Source of the DNA: Amyloporia xantha
Taxonomy: Eukaryota; Basidiomycota; Agaricomycetes; Polyporales; Adustoporiaceae
Reading direction: 5' to 3'
Length of the DNA: 64,000 nt
Assembly (NCBI GenBank): GCA_036971615.1
Contig: JAYKKR010000002.1
Coordinates: 1,736,001 to 1,800,000 of the forward strand
A program made the position numbers and the translations under genes. The notes beneath the pieces are model-generated. The model ran no database searches. It saw nothing but the letters and a program-made list of their open reading frames with translations, and had not been told where the DNA came from. Positions 34,489 to 46,196 of this stretch are shown here, in pieces. Each line of letters starts with the position of its first letter. Positions within the stretch are counted from its first letter, which is position 1.

Positions 34489-37400
34489 TCACAATCTGAC
34501 AGATACTTCTCTTTGGCCCTTCTCAATGTTGACCTTTACTTCCTGTCCACCGACAAACAAACTAGCAGTCGACATGTCCACACTGCCCGATACCACACTC
34601 ACAATTACCTCGCCTCCTTTCCTTTCTGCTCTCACTGTTCCAGCAACGGCGGCGCCGGTTCCTACCGGTACATCACTTTGTACGACTTGTCCATCCGCTA
34701 GCTCATACACATGCAGCTCCACGCCCCGTGCATATTCGTAGTCTGGGCGACCCATTCCTTTCTGTCCGAGGCACAATATTGTACCCGGGCGCACCCACAC
34801 CGGGATTTCGTCAAGCGGAACAGATTCCTGTACCCACGCGGGACCTTCAATAACGCGCTGTGGGTGAAAGAATGATGTCCACCGTCCCGCTGGAAGATAA
34901 TATTCTGAATCCTCGCCCGCTGGGACGAACACGGGCGCAACCAGCAGCGAAGGACCAAGCATATATTGCCTGTCGAGATGGTGTGTTGTGCGGTCCGAGA
35001 GGAACTCAATGAACATTGCACGCTGGAGGGGATGTCCGTATGTGTGCGCTTCGAGTGCCTGTCGTCACGAAGTTATCTCCGGAGCAGAACGGATGATCGA
35101 TGTCCCAGAGGCTTACCAGATTATACAGGTACGGCATGAGCCTGTGCTTCGCATCAAGGAAGCGAGCCATATACGCTGCAGCTTCTTCGCCGTAATGCCA
35201 TGGGACACGGTATGACATAGACCCATGAAGCCGGGAATGAGACGAGAAAAGTCCGTAGGCTACCCATCGGTGGTATATCTCAGGTGGTGGATGTCCCTGT
35301 AAAGCAAGACGTTCAGCAATAAATTTAGGCATAGTAAGTCGGAACATTAGCACCTCGAACCCGCCGATGTCGTGCGAGGAAAATGCGAAACCGGAAGCCG
35401 TGAGACTTAGACCTCCGCGAAGTGTCTCGGCCATTGCTTCAAATGTTGACTCACAGTCACCTCCCCAATGCTGAATGTCGATACCGAGGTCAGTTCAGCA
35501 TCCACTCTGGCAGGTCAGGAGAGCCACTCACAACTGGGTATCTGGACCATTGCACCGATCCTGTAATGTCAGATTACACAGGAGATACAGATGTTCGACA
35601 GACCTCTGTCCACCTGCCGACGCAGAACGCGCGAAAACGACGGCCTCGCCCTTTCCAAAGCGACGTTCCATTACAGCAAACACCATCTCGTTGTACAGAA
35701 CCGAGTAGGCATTGTGCATGCGCATTGGGTCCGATCCATCGTGGAATACGACTGATGCATGAGGAATTCGTTCTCCGAAGTCTGTCTGTGAGGTGTGCGA
35801 ATAATTTCTCAGGGGGTTGACATGAACTGAGATGCGTGAAGTCAATGGGATTTACCTTGAAGGTATCGACCCCGAGGTCGATGAGTGCTTCTAGTTTGTC
35901 CTCGTACCACTTACGCGCCGCAGGGTTCGTGATATCGACTACTCCTAGGCCCGGTTGCCACAAATCCCACCTTTACAGTCAATATCAACGTGGAAGAATT
36001 GCAGAGCTAGAAAGGAATGGATCTGTTATGAACTTACTGCCAGGGTGTACCATCAGTTCGTTTGATGAGATAACCTTCCTTCGTTGCCTCCTGGAAAATT
36101 GGAGACAATTGAGATATGTATGGGTTGACTGAATATAGCGGAATTAATCATAATATGTGACTTTTTACCCTGCGGAAAACGTACTCCATACACATATTTT
36201 CACGCCATATCTGCGTTTGATGTCGGTCAGATACGCCTCAGGGTTGGGGAAATTGTCCGGGTCGAATGTGAATGAACACCTGGCCGAAGCATGAGACCCT
36301 GAGGAAGATTCGAATGAATGTTGTCGAAACGCACCACTCATATTGCTTCATCCAGAAGCAATCTAGATGGAAAACGCGAACAGGGCAATTGCGGTCCTGC
36401 ATGCCCTGAAGGAAGCTCGACACGGTCTTTTCATCATAGGAAGTCAGGAATGATGTCGAGAGCCAGAGACCGAATGTCCACGAGGGCAATAGCCTAAGAA
36501 ACACACATTCTTTTTAATAAATAGCATATGGGAAGCCAGTGGTGGTGCTTACGCTGGTCGTCCGGTCATTCGAGTGTAACGTTCTAAGATCTGGTCCAAA
36601 AATAATTCAACGCAGGGAGTGCCACGAAGGCACGCTGCAGCTCACCTCCAAGGGCGTGGCACCGTAGATAATGAAGTATTCCAGGCTTTCGCCGGCGACG
36701 CTTACGCCGACTCGGCTGACCTTCTCGCTCCCGACCTCGACTTCAACCTCTCCCGGATGATTGATGAAGACACCATAGTTGCGGTTTGTGATGTAAAAGG
36801 GAACACATTTGTACGCTTGTTCACTAGAAGTTCCTCCGTCCTGATTCCAAATGCTGACTGTTTGACCTGTGGTTAAGAGGTCATCAAGCTGGTTCAGAAC
36901 GCGAGTAAATATTCCAACATACCATTCTTGACGAACGCCCCGAATTGCTCTCCTAGCCCATACACAAGCTCTCCAGGAGATAGATTCAGCTCAGAGTGCA
37001 CATATCGTACGGTTTCTGGCGCAGGCATGGGATGTGGATTCGAACTTGTGTCTGTGGCCAGGCACGAGGCATTTGCAGCGCTCCTAAGCGTCCACTTGTA
37101 CGGCACATCGTAAATCGCTTGATGCTTATATCCTGCCGAGGTGAGTGTGCACGAGGGGGACCGGAAAGTGATCGCATAAGGGTTCTGCGTTATCTCCACA
37201 CTCAAGTTTCCGGTCGCTAATGACCATGAGGTATCGCCTTTGGAAAACGTCACAGATGAAATAGGAGCATCGTCCGGGAATAAAGGAAAGTTGGGGATTG
37301 GATCGCTATGCTTGAAGTGATCTATCTTTACCCCAATCACTCCTTCGGTGGGAGAGTGTACCCGGATGCTCAAGACCGGTCCTGTGAGCGGCATTTAATC

Positions 37401-37584
37401 GCATTCCCGGCGAGGACGACATAAGCCCGTGCGCACCTGCAAGGGTGTCACCGCGATGACGAATGGGTTTCGTGGCGACCTGCAAACTATAGCCACTATC
37501 GTCTTGGGTCGTTTGTACGACCTGGAGACCATATGAAGCCTTCACGCCGCTCTTCAACAGCCAAAATCCGTCGTTGAAGCGCAT
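34489..37584 (-). CDS. GH31 alpha-glycosidase, YicI-like alpha-xylosidase
   Basis: About a dozen exons, protein near 750 aa. The N-terminus ([22 protein letters not shown], then [21 protein letters not shown]) is the beta-sandwich of bacterial-type alpha-xylosidases such as YicI, not of secreted fungal alpha-glucosidases. No signal peptide is seen. The barrel has [13 protein letters not shown] and KICVWINPYI; the nucleophile region reads TDFGERIP...[11 protein letters not shown], and the acid/base Asp lies in YPVHWGGD. The C-terminal sandwich ([16 protein letters not shown]) ends EVSVRL. It likely releases alpha-xylose from isoprimeverose-type xyloglucan fragments inside the cell; substrate is inferred. 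A 10-nt exon (35532-35541) supplies part of the YPVHWGGD motif. Confidence 0.9.
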
Positions 37585-38078
37585 GTTTGCTTTATAGCTA
37601 TGGTGGGTAGTCTAGAGGATCTGCAATATATACCGTGGCTCGCTGCGGTCCGTCGCAGCCGGCCACAAATGACCACATGAGCTATGTGGGTAGGAAGTCA
37701 ATAGATACAGGACCGATGACCCTCAGCATGGGGCGTTGCCCATCACATCGAAGCCGACTGCATATCTCACTACCAGGGGATGAAGACAGGTGAAATAGTC
37801 GACGCTCGCATTCAATGAAGCGCGTCGCAACTCACGAGGTACGATCGCGACGCGTGGATCACGTGCATGGTGGACGGAGATCCGATCGTCTTCGATCTCC
37901 CTGATTCTGACTCAGGTCGACCGCCGGCATTCGAATCCGTACCTACTCGTTCGAGTGGCAGGAAATCTTGCAAGAACACTGAGAGCCAGAGGATCACAGA
38001 TACACTGCAAATACGGTTCCTAGATTCGCCCGTAGCGTTGATCAACATCACGAAATAACAAGAGGGTTGTTTGCCAAT
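37585..38078. other. Divergent promoter region between GH31 and serine dehydratase genes
   Basis: About 490 bp between divergent starts. A 63-codon plus-strand frame (37867-38058) has no family resemblance. No clear TATA box. Confidence 0.4.
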
Positions 38079-39455
38079 ATGTCCAGTGCGGATGCAGTAT
38101 CTGGAAAGCTCTGGTTGGAGACCCCGTCTGATCTACTCCACCCACATCTCGGCGTTGTTAGGGTGTAATGTTTACCTGAAGCTGGAGGTGAGTCAACAAC
38201 ATAGACATCAGCTGGCCCCATACGTACCTCCCAAACATGCTATTTAGAACCTCCAGCCTTCCCAGTCCTTCAAATACCGCGGCATTTCCTACTTTGCACA
38301 GCATGCACTGAAGAAGCACGGTCCGAGCGTCCATCTTGTCATAGCATCGGGCGGGAACGCAGGTCTCGCTGCCGCATGCGCTGCTAAAGCCCTCCATGTG
38401 CGATGTACAGTATATCTTCCTGAGGGCGCCAGTGCCTCGACGGTCAATTTCCTGGAAAGGGAGGGAGCGGAAGTCGTCACGGAAGGCAAGATCTATCTGC
38501 AGGCCTTGAGAGCAGCGGAGAGGGCTGTCCAGGTTGATACCAATGCGTGGGTAGCTCCACCAGTGTGTACAGTAATGATGCACTTACGATATTTTTAAAT
38601 GACCTGCACATGTCGCAGTGTAATGGTTCCAGCTTATGACGACCCCATCCTCTGGGAAGGACACGGATCGATGATCCCGGAAATCGCCCGCCAGCTTCCT
38701 GAGGGAACCAGACCTGACGCTATATTCTGCAGCGTCGGCGGCGGCGGACTGTCGGGAGGCGTGATGCAAGGTTGCAAATCTATTGGGTGGGATGACGGTC
38801 AGCACGCCCAGACCTTCCAGGACCACGCACCGACAACTGACGCACCCCGCAGTTCCTCTCATCGCGCTCGAGACCACCGGTTCCAATTGTCTGTATCAGG
38901 CACTCGCGGTGAACGATGGGCCATTCACTCCGGGCACGCTCTCCTCGGACGACATCCAAGTAGAGCATGATGCAACACATGACGTTAAAATCGCACACCT
39001 ATCTACGCTCACATCGCGCGCGTCATCTCTCGGAGCGTCTTTTGCAGCGGCGGGAGTCGTGAAAATGGGGCTGAGCCGGAAGGGCAGCATCAAGAGCGTC
39101 TGTGTGCCGGACGAGCTCGCAATGCAGGCGGCCCTCTTGTTTGCAGGTAAGCAAGCTCGGACATACGTCTCGCGCCGCAGTGGACTGAGCGTCAGGGACA
39201 GAGGACCATAAGATGCTGATTGAGCTTGCGTGTTCCACGACACTCTCGCCTGCATACGTTCCTGCCCTGTTCAATAAACTCGTACCACCGACTTCCTCTG
39301 GCGTACCAAGGACAGTAGTGTTTGTCGTATGCGGTGGTTTTAAGATATCTTTGCGCGAGATGGAGGAATACAGTTCAATTGTTGAAGCAGACAAAACGCA
39401 GCGGAGACAGTGGAACATCCTCTGCAACGGAGAGGAGTGGATGATTGATAAATGA
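38079..39455 (+). CDS. PLP-dependent L-serine/threonine dehydratase with apparent frameshift
   Basis: Fold-type II PLP enzyme of about 340-350 aa in several exons. The PLP lysine is in SFKYRGISYFAQ, the substrate-binding loop is ASGGNAGLAA, and the glycine loop is SVGGGGLSGG. VPLIALETTGSNCLYQAL and FVVCGGFKISL follow near the end. It deaminates serine or threonine to pyruvate or 2-oxobutyrate in the cytosol (SDS/CHA1 type). The first ATG (38079) encodes SGKLWLETP, the normal family start, but the following LIYSTHISALLGCNVYLKLE is one base out of frame. One extra base around 38127 explains this. An ATG at 38092 is in frame with the rest and would give MQYLESSGWRPR before LIYSTHIS, losing LWLETP. 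This may be a sequencing error, a mutation, or use of the second start. Confidence 0.8.
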
Positions 39456-39630
39456 GCAGAGATGATGATGATGGTACAGATGAGGCGGCTACGATAGATT
39501 ATTGATGCATGGTAATAGACATACGCGAGCGAGTCTGAATAAGGAGTCGTCGCATGCTCAAATAGATGATAACTGAACTCTGCGCACCTGGGATACCTGA
39601 ATATCCCTTCGGTCGACTGGTGGTGTGAAG

Positions 39631-40072
39631 TCAGACTAGGTGTTCGTCGGCGTTGACGGTAGCACTGTGTTCCCGCTCTTTCTCTGCTCTCCTCTCTGCC
39701 TTGCGTGCTCTGATTTTGGCTAGCTCATCCTTGAGCGCACTTTGATCGGTGGGCAAATTCTGTGTGCAGGATTCAGCATGGATAAATACATTCTCTACGC
39801 TGGAATATCCTCACCGTGACAAGTCGCTCGTCAGGGGGGAAGATCTTGTCCTTGTACTGGAGCACACAAACACCGCATTAGTACCATGAATAATTCAAAG
39901 CGATATAATGACCCTTCCTCTCTGCACCAGCGGCACAGGAGAACAGAGTAAGGTGACATACCGAGAGAACATTTCGGCGGTACCAGTCCGGATCACCGTA
40001 ATGTAGCATCATGGCGACGGGGAAAAACACATAGACGGCGAACTTGAATACTTCGAGATTAGGACCGCCCAT
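39631..40072 (-). CDS. PET100: Cytochrome c oxidase assembly protein PET100
   Basis: Three exons join in phase (39962-40072, 39815-39856, 39631-39759) to give 93 aa. The first exon (MGGPNLEVFKFAVYVFFPVA, then MMLHYGDPDWYRRNVLS) holds the single membrane helix and the conserved motif of PET100. YKDKIFPPDERLV and a charged coiled tail (ELAKIRARKAERRAEKERE) follow. PET100 is an inner-membrane factor that acts late in complex IV assembly. The match rests on the N-terminal motif, PP-E/D following the helix, and size. It ends 175 bp from the convergent serine dehydratase gene. Confidence 0.85.
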
Positions 40073-40318
40073 TGCTCAAAACGGCCTGTAATTCGATGTC
40101 GCAGAAATTCGAAAAGTAGAGTTATGCCGGTTAATATTGACGCCCGGGTAGAACCGAAGTAGCCGTCGTGCGTCTTGTAGAACCAGCTGCAGTAAGGAAG
40201 CTAAGACAGTACTGGCAATCAGTCGCTTTGAGGTAGTGCGAACGCTGCTGCGCAGCCGGTCTGCGTCGATTGGAGGTGAAGCGGACGAAGTGCAAACGAA
40301 ATACGAAGGGGAGAGCGC

Positions 40319-40326
40319 GGGAAAAC
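40319..40326 (+). repeat. 8-bp target-site duplication, left copy
   Basis: GGGAAAAC directly before the AGGACCCC terminus; identical copy at 41073-41080. Confidence 0.85.
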
Positions 40327-41072
40327 AGGACCCCCGCAAATCCCCTAAGAGGTCCGATCCCAGACCCCCAAAAAAGGCCCCCCCCAGGGGCGAAATGTTC
40401 GATCCAAATTTGCTCAAATCCCCAAAATTGGGCCTCAAAAACTGGAAATGTTGCGTGCCTAAGACCCCCAAAAACCTGGCATCTGGAGGGAGGTTCGGTC
40501 CAGGGACCCCCAAAAGTCGCGTCATTCGGCGGGTTGGTGCCTCGAACATGACTGGTGCGGAGTCTGGCCATCCATCCATGCTGCTACCAAAATTAACCAA
40601 ATGTTCTTCTTTCGGTTATCTATTCTACGAATCCATTTGCGACAATATATATTTTCAGCCGCTTTTGCTTGATTTTAAATGGCAACAGCTGCTTCTCGAA
40701 AACGCGCCGCACCTTCGGACGAGAACAGGGGCGAGTTGGATACTCAAAATGGTGCGTTAGCCTGGGAGATGGGAGCGGTGTCGAAGAAACTCAAGGAGGC
40801 GTAAATGTAACGGATATCTATAAAGTGCTTCCTATAGTTCCTAGGCCTTTATTTAATGTACGTGAGGCTCGCAGTACACGGCGAAAATCCTACGCGAGTT
40901 GGTGGACTCTCTGAGTCTCTGGGCGCTTTTTTGTAGGTTTGATCCCATATACCCCCAAATTTAGCCTGTTTCACGGGACCTTCGGTGCCAAATCCCCAAA
41001 TTTGGCCCTATAGCGACCCCCAAATTTGGGTACCAGCGGGATCGGACCTCTTAGGGGATTTGCGGGGGTCCT
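40327..41072. mobile_element. Non-autonomous transposon, AGGACCCC termini, 35-bp TIR and 8-bp TSD
   Basis: The first 35 bp (AGGACCCCCGCAAATCCCC...) and the last 35 bp are perfect reverse complements. The element is bounded by the direct duplication GGGAAAAC. The 746-bp interior has scattered A-rich/CCCC segments, such as CCCCAAATTTGGC near both ends, and no transposase. An 8-bp duplication is characteristic of hAT transposons, among others; assignment to hAT is inference because the terminal bases are not a textbook hAT end. A second member lies at 47652-48071. Confidence 0.85.
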
Positions 41073-41080
41073 GGGAAAAC
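41073..41080 (+). repeat. 8-bp target-site duplication, right copy
   Basis: GGGAAAAC directly after the GGGGTCCT terminus; identical to 40319-40326. Confidence 0.85.
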
Positions 41081-42384
41081 GGACGATCGTCATCCCAAGC
41101 TCCAGCGCTAAATAAGTAGCTTGTACTCGGACTACATGTTTCCAAAGTAGTCCCGCTGGCGTTATTCCCGCCAAGCTGACTGCTGTCGCGCAATTTACAC
41201 ACGATATTCAAACCATAGAGACTTCGAACCTTACGATGTGAAGATCGAAATCAAGACGGGCGCATCTTGGACTCGACATTCAGGTTCCGTTTCTCATGTC
41301 AATCAACTGGTTGGTGCCTGTCAGATCTAGCACAGCGCTACAAGCCTCGGAATTACAAGGCTGCTACCTTGCGGAACCTGGTCACTCGCCGATCGTGCAG
41401 GTACGAACATATACTGGAATCCATGTTGCCTGAAATTCTGTGATTAGTTGTTCTTGGCGGGTACTTTCACTGTCTACGGTGTCGATGGCTATTAATCTAT
41501 CCGGTCATGTTCGTGGCCCTGACACAAGTTTACGAGACAGTGGAAGTCTGGCTGCGGCCGCACCATCGCCATTGTATTTCATATGGTAGACCCTGCAGGC
41601 TCCAATAAGACGGGTAGCTCCTTGGGATATTCACTCGTCGTGTCATGGTTGAGAACATAAAATCCTGGATAGCATCCCTAAGCGGCTCCGCACGTAACCG
41701 ACTCATAGCAGCTGTCTCGGGAACACTAGCGGGATTGGCTCGATCGACGGGCTCCATTTCCCTCCGTTGGAACGCTCCAGGCTCAATCTACATATCCGCC
41801 AGTGCCTGTGTCCTAAGCCTTTTTCATTACATGGGTTGCTCATTTTTGTCAGGAGTGCCTTGGCTGTCGTCGGGTACGAACGCTCCCCGCGCTGTCTCTC
41901 CACTCAATATGGTGTTTCTCGAATCTCCAACGCTAGAATCTGAAACGCTCTAGCAAGCTTTTTGTTCGGATCGCGTACGCGCTGTCTTCCATGCATACGG
42001 ATTCGGAACAAGTTCTCCCATAGTAGGAGTTGTTTTCTTTGGACACCGTGATTTCGTACTGTCCATGTAGATCCATTGGCTGTGAGCGATCCATGATCGG
42101 GTACAATTAAGCGGGCCAATTTTACCGCCGACGCCTGGAGCTAGTGGTCCCTGTTGAGAAGGAAAGACCGGAGCCACCAAGTATTTGGAGCCATTTTTTG
42201 AATACAAAAGCCAGCACTATTCGCTCCTAGCACTCCATTGAGCCCCAGGACTCAACAAGCCTCTACTGGACTCGTACTAGCAATTGTCACTCTCTCTTAT
42301 TTGTGAGTCTACTGTTCTCTATGCGTATTTCCGCATGCTTACCTCTTCTCACTGCCAGCTCCTTCCAGAACTCCTAATCTGAAA
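41081..42384. other. Intergenic upstream of the first giant-protein gene
   Basis: About 1.3 kb. Short frames on both strands (41530-42207) do not resemble known proteins. Near 42199 AATACAAAAG could serve as a weak TATA element. GTGAGT at 42303 with ACTGCCAG before 42359 suggests a 5' UTR intron. Confidence 0.35.
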
Positions 42385-45300
42385 ATGTGTGTCGGCGAAA
42401 ACTGTGCTCCCCAGGCCGTGCATTACATGAACGCGCAGTTGGCTGCGCTTCATGACAATGCCATCGCATGTCTCAAGGATCACAATGTTGATCACAAGGA
42501 ACCGGAGCAGACGAGTTCGTTTGCTGCTATTCCGCGCCCTGCCAGCTGTTCCCTGACGCGCTCTTCGCAGGATACTCTCATGCTCTGGCTGAGTACACGT
42601 TCCGTGATACTCACACCTATGGAAAGCAGACTATGTTCCATGCGAAATTCGACAAACCCAAGCTCGAGTTTATCTGCAACCACGATGTCATCCTTCATTT
42701 GAAAATCCACAACGGCCATTATCGTCTTGATTACAATAAAGCTTCTAATATGTCGTACTCTCAGAAGTAGGTTCGACCTTTCTGTCGAGTTTCCCTTTAT
42801 CTCATCCATTTGTTTCAGGGACCTCGTGCAAGCACTCAAGGAAGTTGATGTGGCGTTCCGCATCCGCTTCGATATCCACGGTCTCACCGGCAGGGATTCT
42901 AAGATTGGTAACGGCCAGAATCTCATACAATTGCTTATCCTTGACTTGCCGAGTATGTCGAGCAATTCTTGCGTTGCATACAGTGCTAACAAAATGCTAT
43001 CCTCAGAGGCCCATATTATCTCGTCGGACCCCGCCATTATCATCGGCAGGGATGCATTTGTGCACTATATGTCTCAGTACCTTGTGTTCCTCCATCAGGC
43101 CGGAAACCACGTTCTCTTCTCGCTGCCCGATTTCGACGATGACCAGTATCGCCTGACCATCGACTACTCCCTCATGGAGTCTCGCGTCCCCGAAGTTCAC
43201 GAGATCCATGGTATTAATGTGGACAAGATCAACATCTACCTGTCGTCTGTATGGCTCAAGGCTGCCATGCTCTTGGATGCCGCTGATGGCGTGGTTTCCG
43301 ACTGGAAGCACGCATGTCTCGCCGAATACCGCAGCACCTGGTCTCATCATGGGGATGTCGATCAGCACTTCCACGTCCGTCTTGGAGCTCCGCGTATCAA
43401 GCCTATTTGCTCTCGGGAGGTCATCCTCTACTTCACAATCGACGAGGTCTCCTTCTATGAGTCTGTTGATTTTGACCTGTAAGTCCTACTGGTCGAACTG
43501 GCAACAGCATTTTATTCATTGCTCTTCGCTCCAGTGATCCGTGCAACAGCTACTCTGGCTGGGAAATTGCCGTCCTTGTCAACGTGATCCACGAGAAGGA
43601 CCACAGCGGCCATGTCACATACTGCAAGCTTGACTTATCTAGTGCGTCTTCTTGCCTTTTCAACAGCTTTAGAGGCCTTATATTTCTATTATCCAGCTGC
43701 GCGTCCCTACCATTTGCACTGCAAGTTCGGCGAGATCGACGCCACTGACGTGATTGCGGTGGCTTACTTCACTCGTATCTTGGAGTTCTTCACCGTGCAC
43801 TATCTCCAGATTCTCGAGAGTATCGAGCTGCACATTATCTATCACTTCGACGCTCGGTGGGATACAGGTAGCCCTACTCGTGGAGGAGGCATCGAATGGG
43901 ATCCGCATTCTGACGACGGCCACAGCGGCGAGTGGGATGTCGTCAAGGTCGAGGAATGGGAGGAAACTCTGACGCTCTGCAAGATGTATGGCCTTGACCA
44001 GATCACTGCGATCTCCCAGTCGTCTATAATCGCTCACTTCCGGGGGCTCTGGGAGACGGGTCATTCTGCTCGACTCAGCGAGGCAGCGTCACTGGTGAAA
44101 TGGGAATACGAAAAGTACTTCTCCGCCACTTTCGATCCCATTACTATCCGTCTCCTCAGCAACAGCCGCGCCATCGTCTGGATCCATATCAAACGCGGCC
44201 ACCTCAAGCCATTGAAGCATGGACACCCGTGTGCCGAGTAAGCATCCGCTTCTGATTCCTTCCCAAGCTTCTCTGACATTATCACTCCCCACTCAGGTAC
44301 GAAGACTACCACTTCGATGATTGGCATCTTGCTTTCGAGGTGGATTTGACGAAATCCGCTCACGACGACCTGCATGTCTCCGATACTTGGCGACACAAGT
44401 ACAAAGAGACTGCAGTTTACAAGGCACACGGGCATCATACCGACCGCTTCCTCGAGCATCTCTGCCTCAATATGCACAGTGGGTATTTCCGTTTTGCACC
44501 TTGATTTGCATGGTTAATAAGTTCGGCCACGACCAGATGCTGAATTCCTTCACGAGTTTTCGACATTCCATGGCCTCTTCCAACACCACCATCACCACCA
44601 CCATCAACACCGTCCCATCGACCAGCTCCGTGCAGCAATCCATTACATGCAAAAGCACTACCTGCCGCACCTCGTCCACTCGGGCCTGAACATCATCCAC
44701 ACCCTCCCGATCTGGATATCCGGCGACGCCAAGGACCACCCTAGCTGTGCGCTCACCAGCGTCGCGTTCCACGTCTACTCCAAGACGGTCATCACGCGTC
44801 ACACGTGGTCGCACGCCGTCATCGAGCCCGTTATTCTCGTCCTCGGTGTGCGCGGCTACCGCGCGCTGCCCTGCACGCACCTCGAGTTCTCCGCCAGTTG
44901 GGTCGTGCGCGTCACGAAGGCGCTCTCGTACGGCACCGTGTGTATCTCGCGCGCGTCCTTCGTGGAGAAGCGCCTCCTCCAGCTGCTGACCAAGATCAAC
45001 ACCCTGACGACGGTCGTCCCCAAGTTTTATGGCGTGCACGATGACGTCTGGTCGCTGGAGCTCTCGACGTGGGCCGAGCATGACTGGCGCAAGAACCACG
45101 CGTGCAACTGGGTCCCGGTCTCGGAAGGGGATGGCTTCATGAAGTACAAGTGGCAGCACCGCGACTGCTGGAATTACGAGCATGAGGGAAGCGGTGATGT
45201 GGCGAACGGCACATACTCTGTGCACTGTGAGTTTGCGGACCTGCTCCCATACTGCCTCGAGCTGTACTGATCTCTTATATATTCAGGCTTTACGCGCAAC

Positions 45301-46196
45301 TTCGTTGAGATGCCTACTGCGACCCGGCACAAGTCCCTGGACATCAAGATCTCGGGTGAAGTCGAGTTGAAGATGTCTTATAACTCTGGCACTCAGAGTG
45401 GAAGGTATGTCGCTGCACCCTAGTCGTAAAGGGGAAGCGCTGACAATATGTTTTGTCTAGTGCGAGATCCACAGCATCATGGCATGCTCTGCTGTGTGTC
45501 CACACCGACATCGACGGCATCAAGGTCAGCGTCGTCGGCTCCCCGACGGTCAAGATCGAGAAGACCGAGTTCGAAGGCAACTTCCACTCGGCCAAGTTCC
45601 CGGATCTGCACGCCAGCCTGCAGAAACACCTCCCGAAGACGGTTGATTTCTCCGAGGTTCTGCAGGAGCTGAGGACGTTCGAGGGCGTCTGGCAGTACGG
45701 CTTCCACGGCACGCAGGCGTACTATCTCGCAAACCCCGTCTTCACCCACCATGGCGATCTCATGTTTGAGTTGCGCCCCCAGGGCCAACAGACTCTCCGT
45801 CCGAAGCCCTCCTCTGGCCATCTCCACATCAGCAAGACCGTGAGCCCGCGGGGCACCATCGCGCGCACTGACTCTTGTAAGTCTGCTCTGGAATATCTGC
45901 GTCTTTCAGCCCTTCTGACTGATAGTTTGGCAGTCTTGGGTAAAGTCAAGTCCGCGATCCAGTCTGCCCTGCACGAAAGCAGCACCAACGGACATGTCCA
46001 TGAGACTGCAGTTATCAACGGGCACAACGGGCATGCGCACCTGGACGTCGTCGTGAACGGGTCGAGCCACAGTGGCGGAGCGTACGCCATGAAGGCCATG
46101 AGCTACGACGTGGAGGTGAAGGAGGAGATCGAGTACGAGGAAGAGTCGGCGGAAGAGTTGTCCTTTCTCGTGCCTGAGGTGGAAATCGTGGTATAG
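42385..46196 (+). CDS. Giant protein of unknown function, tandem paralogue A
   Basis: Eleven exons join in phase at every junction (42385-42514, 42571-42766, 42819-42952, 43007-43478, 43535-43641, 43697-44237, 44297-44478, 44537-45226, 45287-45404, 45461-45876, 45934-46196) to give 1082 aa. It starts MCVGENCAPQAVHYMNAQL. No domain family is recognised and there is no signal peptide or membrane helix; the protein looks globular and cytosolic. Recurring themes are beta-rich stretches such as FICNHDVILHLKI, HVLFSLPDFDDDQYRLTIDY and TVVPKFYGVHDDVWSLEL, many His/Trp/Tyr residues, and a natural run of seven histidines at residues ~604-610. The C-terminus is acidic (EVKEEIEYEEESAEELSFLV). A full-length paralogue follows at 48990-52808. 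Such proteins appear to be mushroom-restricted; function is unknown. Confidence 0.85.

Noticed and set aside
44467..45225. 252-aa minus-strand frame
   Set aside because: Antisense to exon 8 of giant-protein gene A, whose plus-strand reading is conserved in paralogue B.
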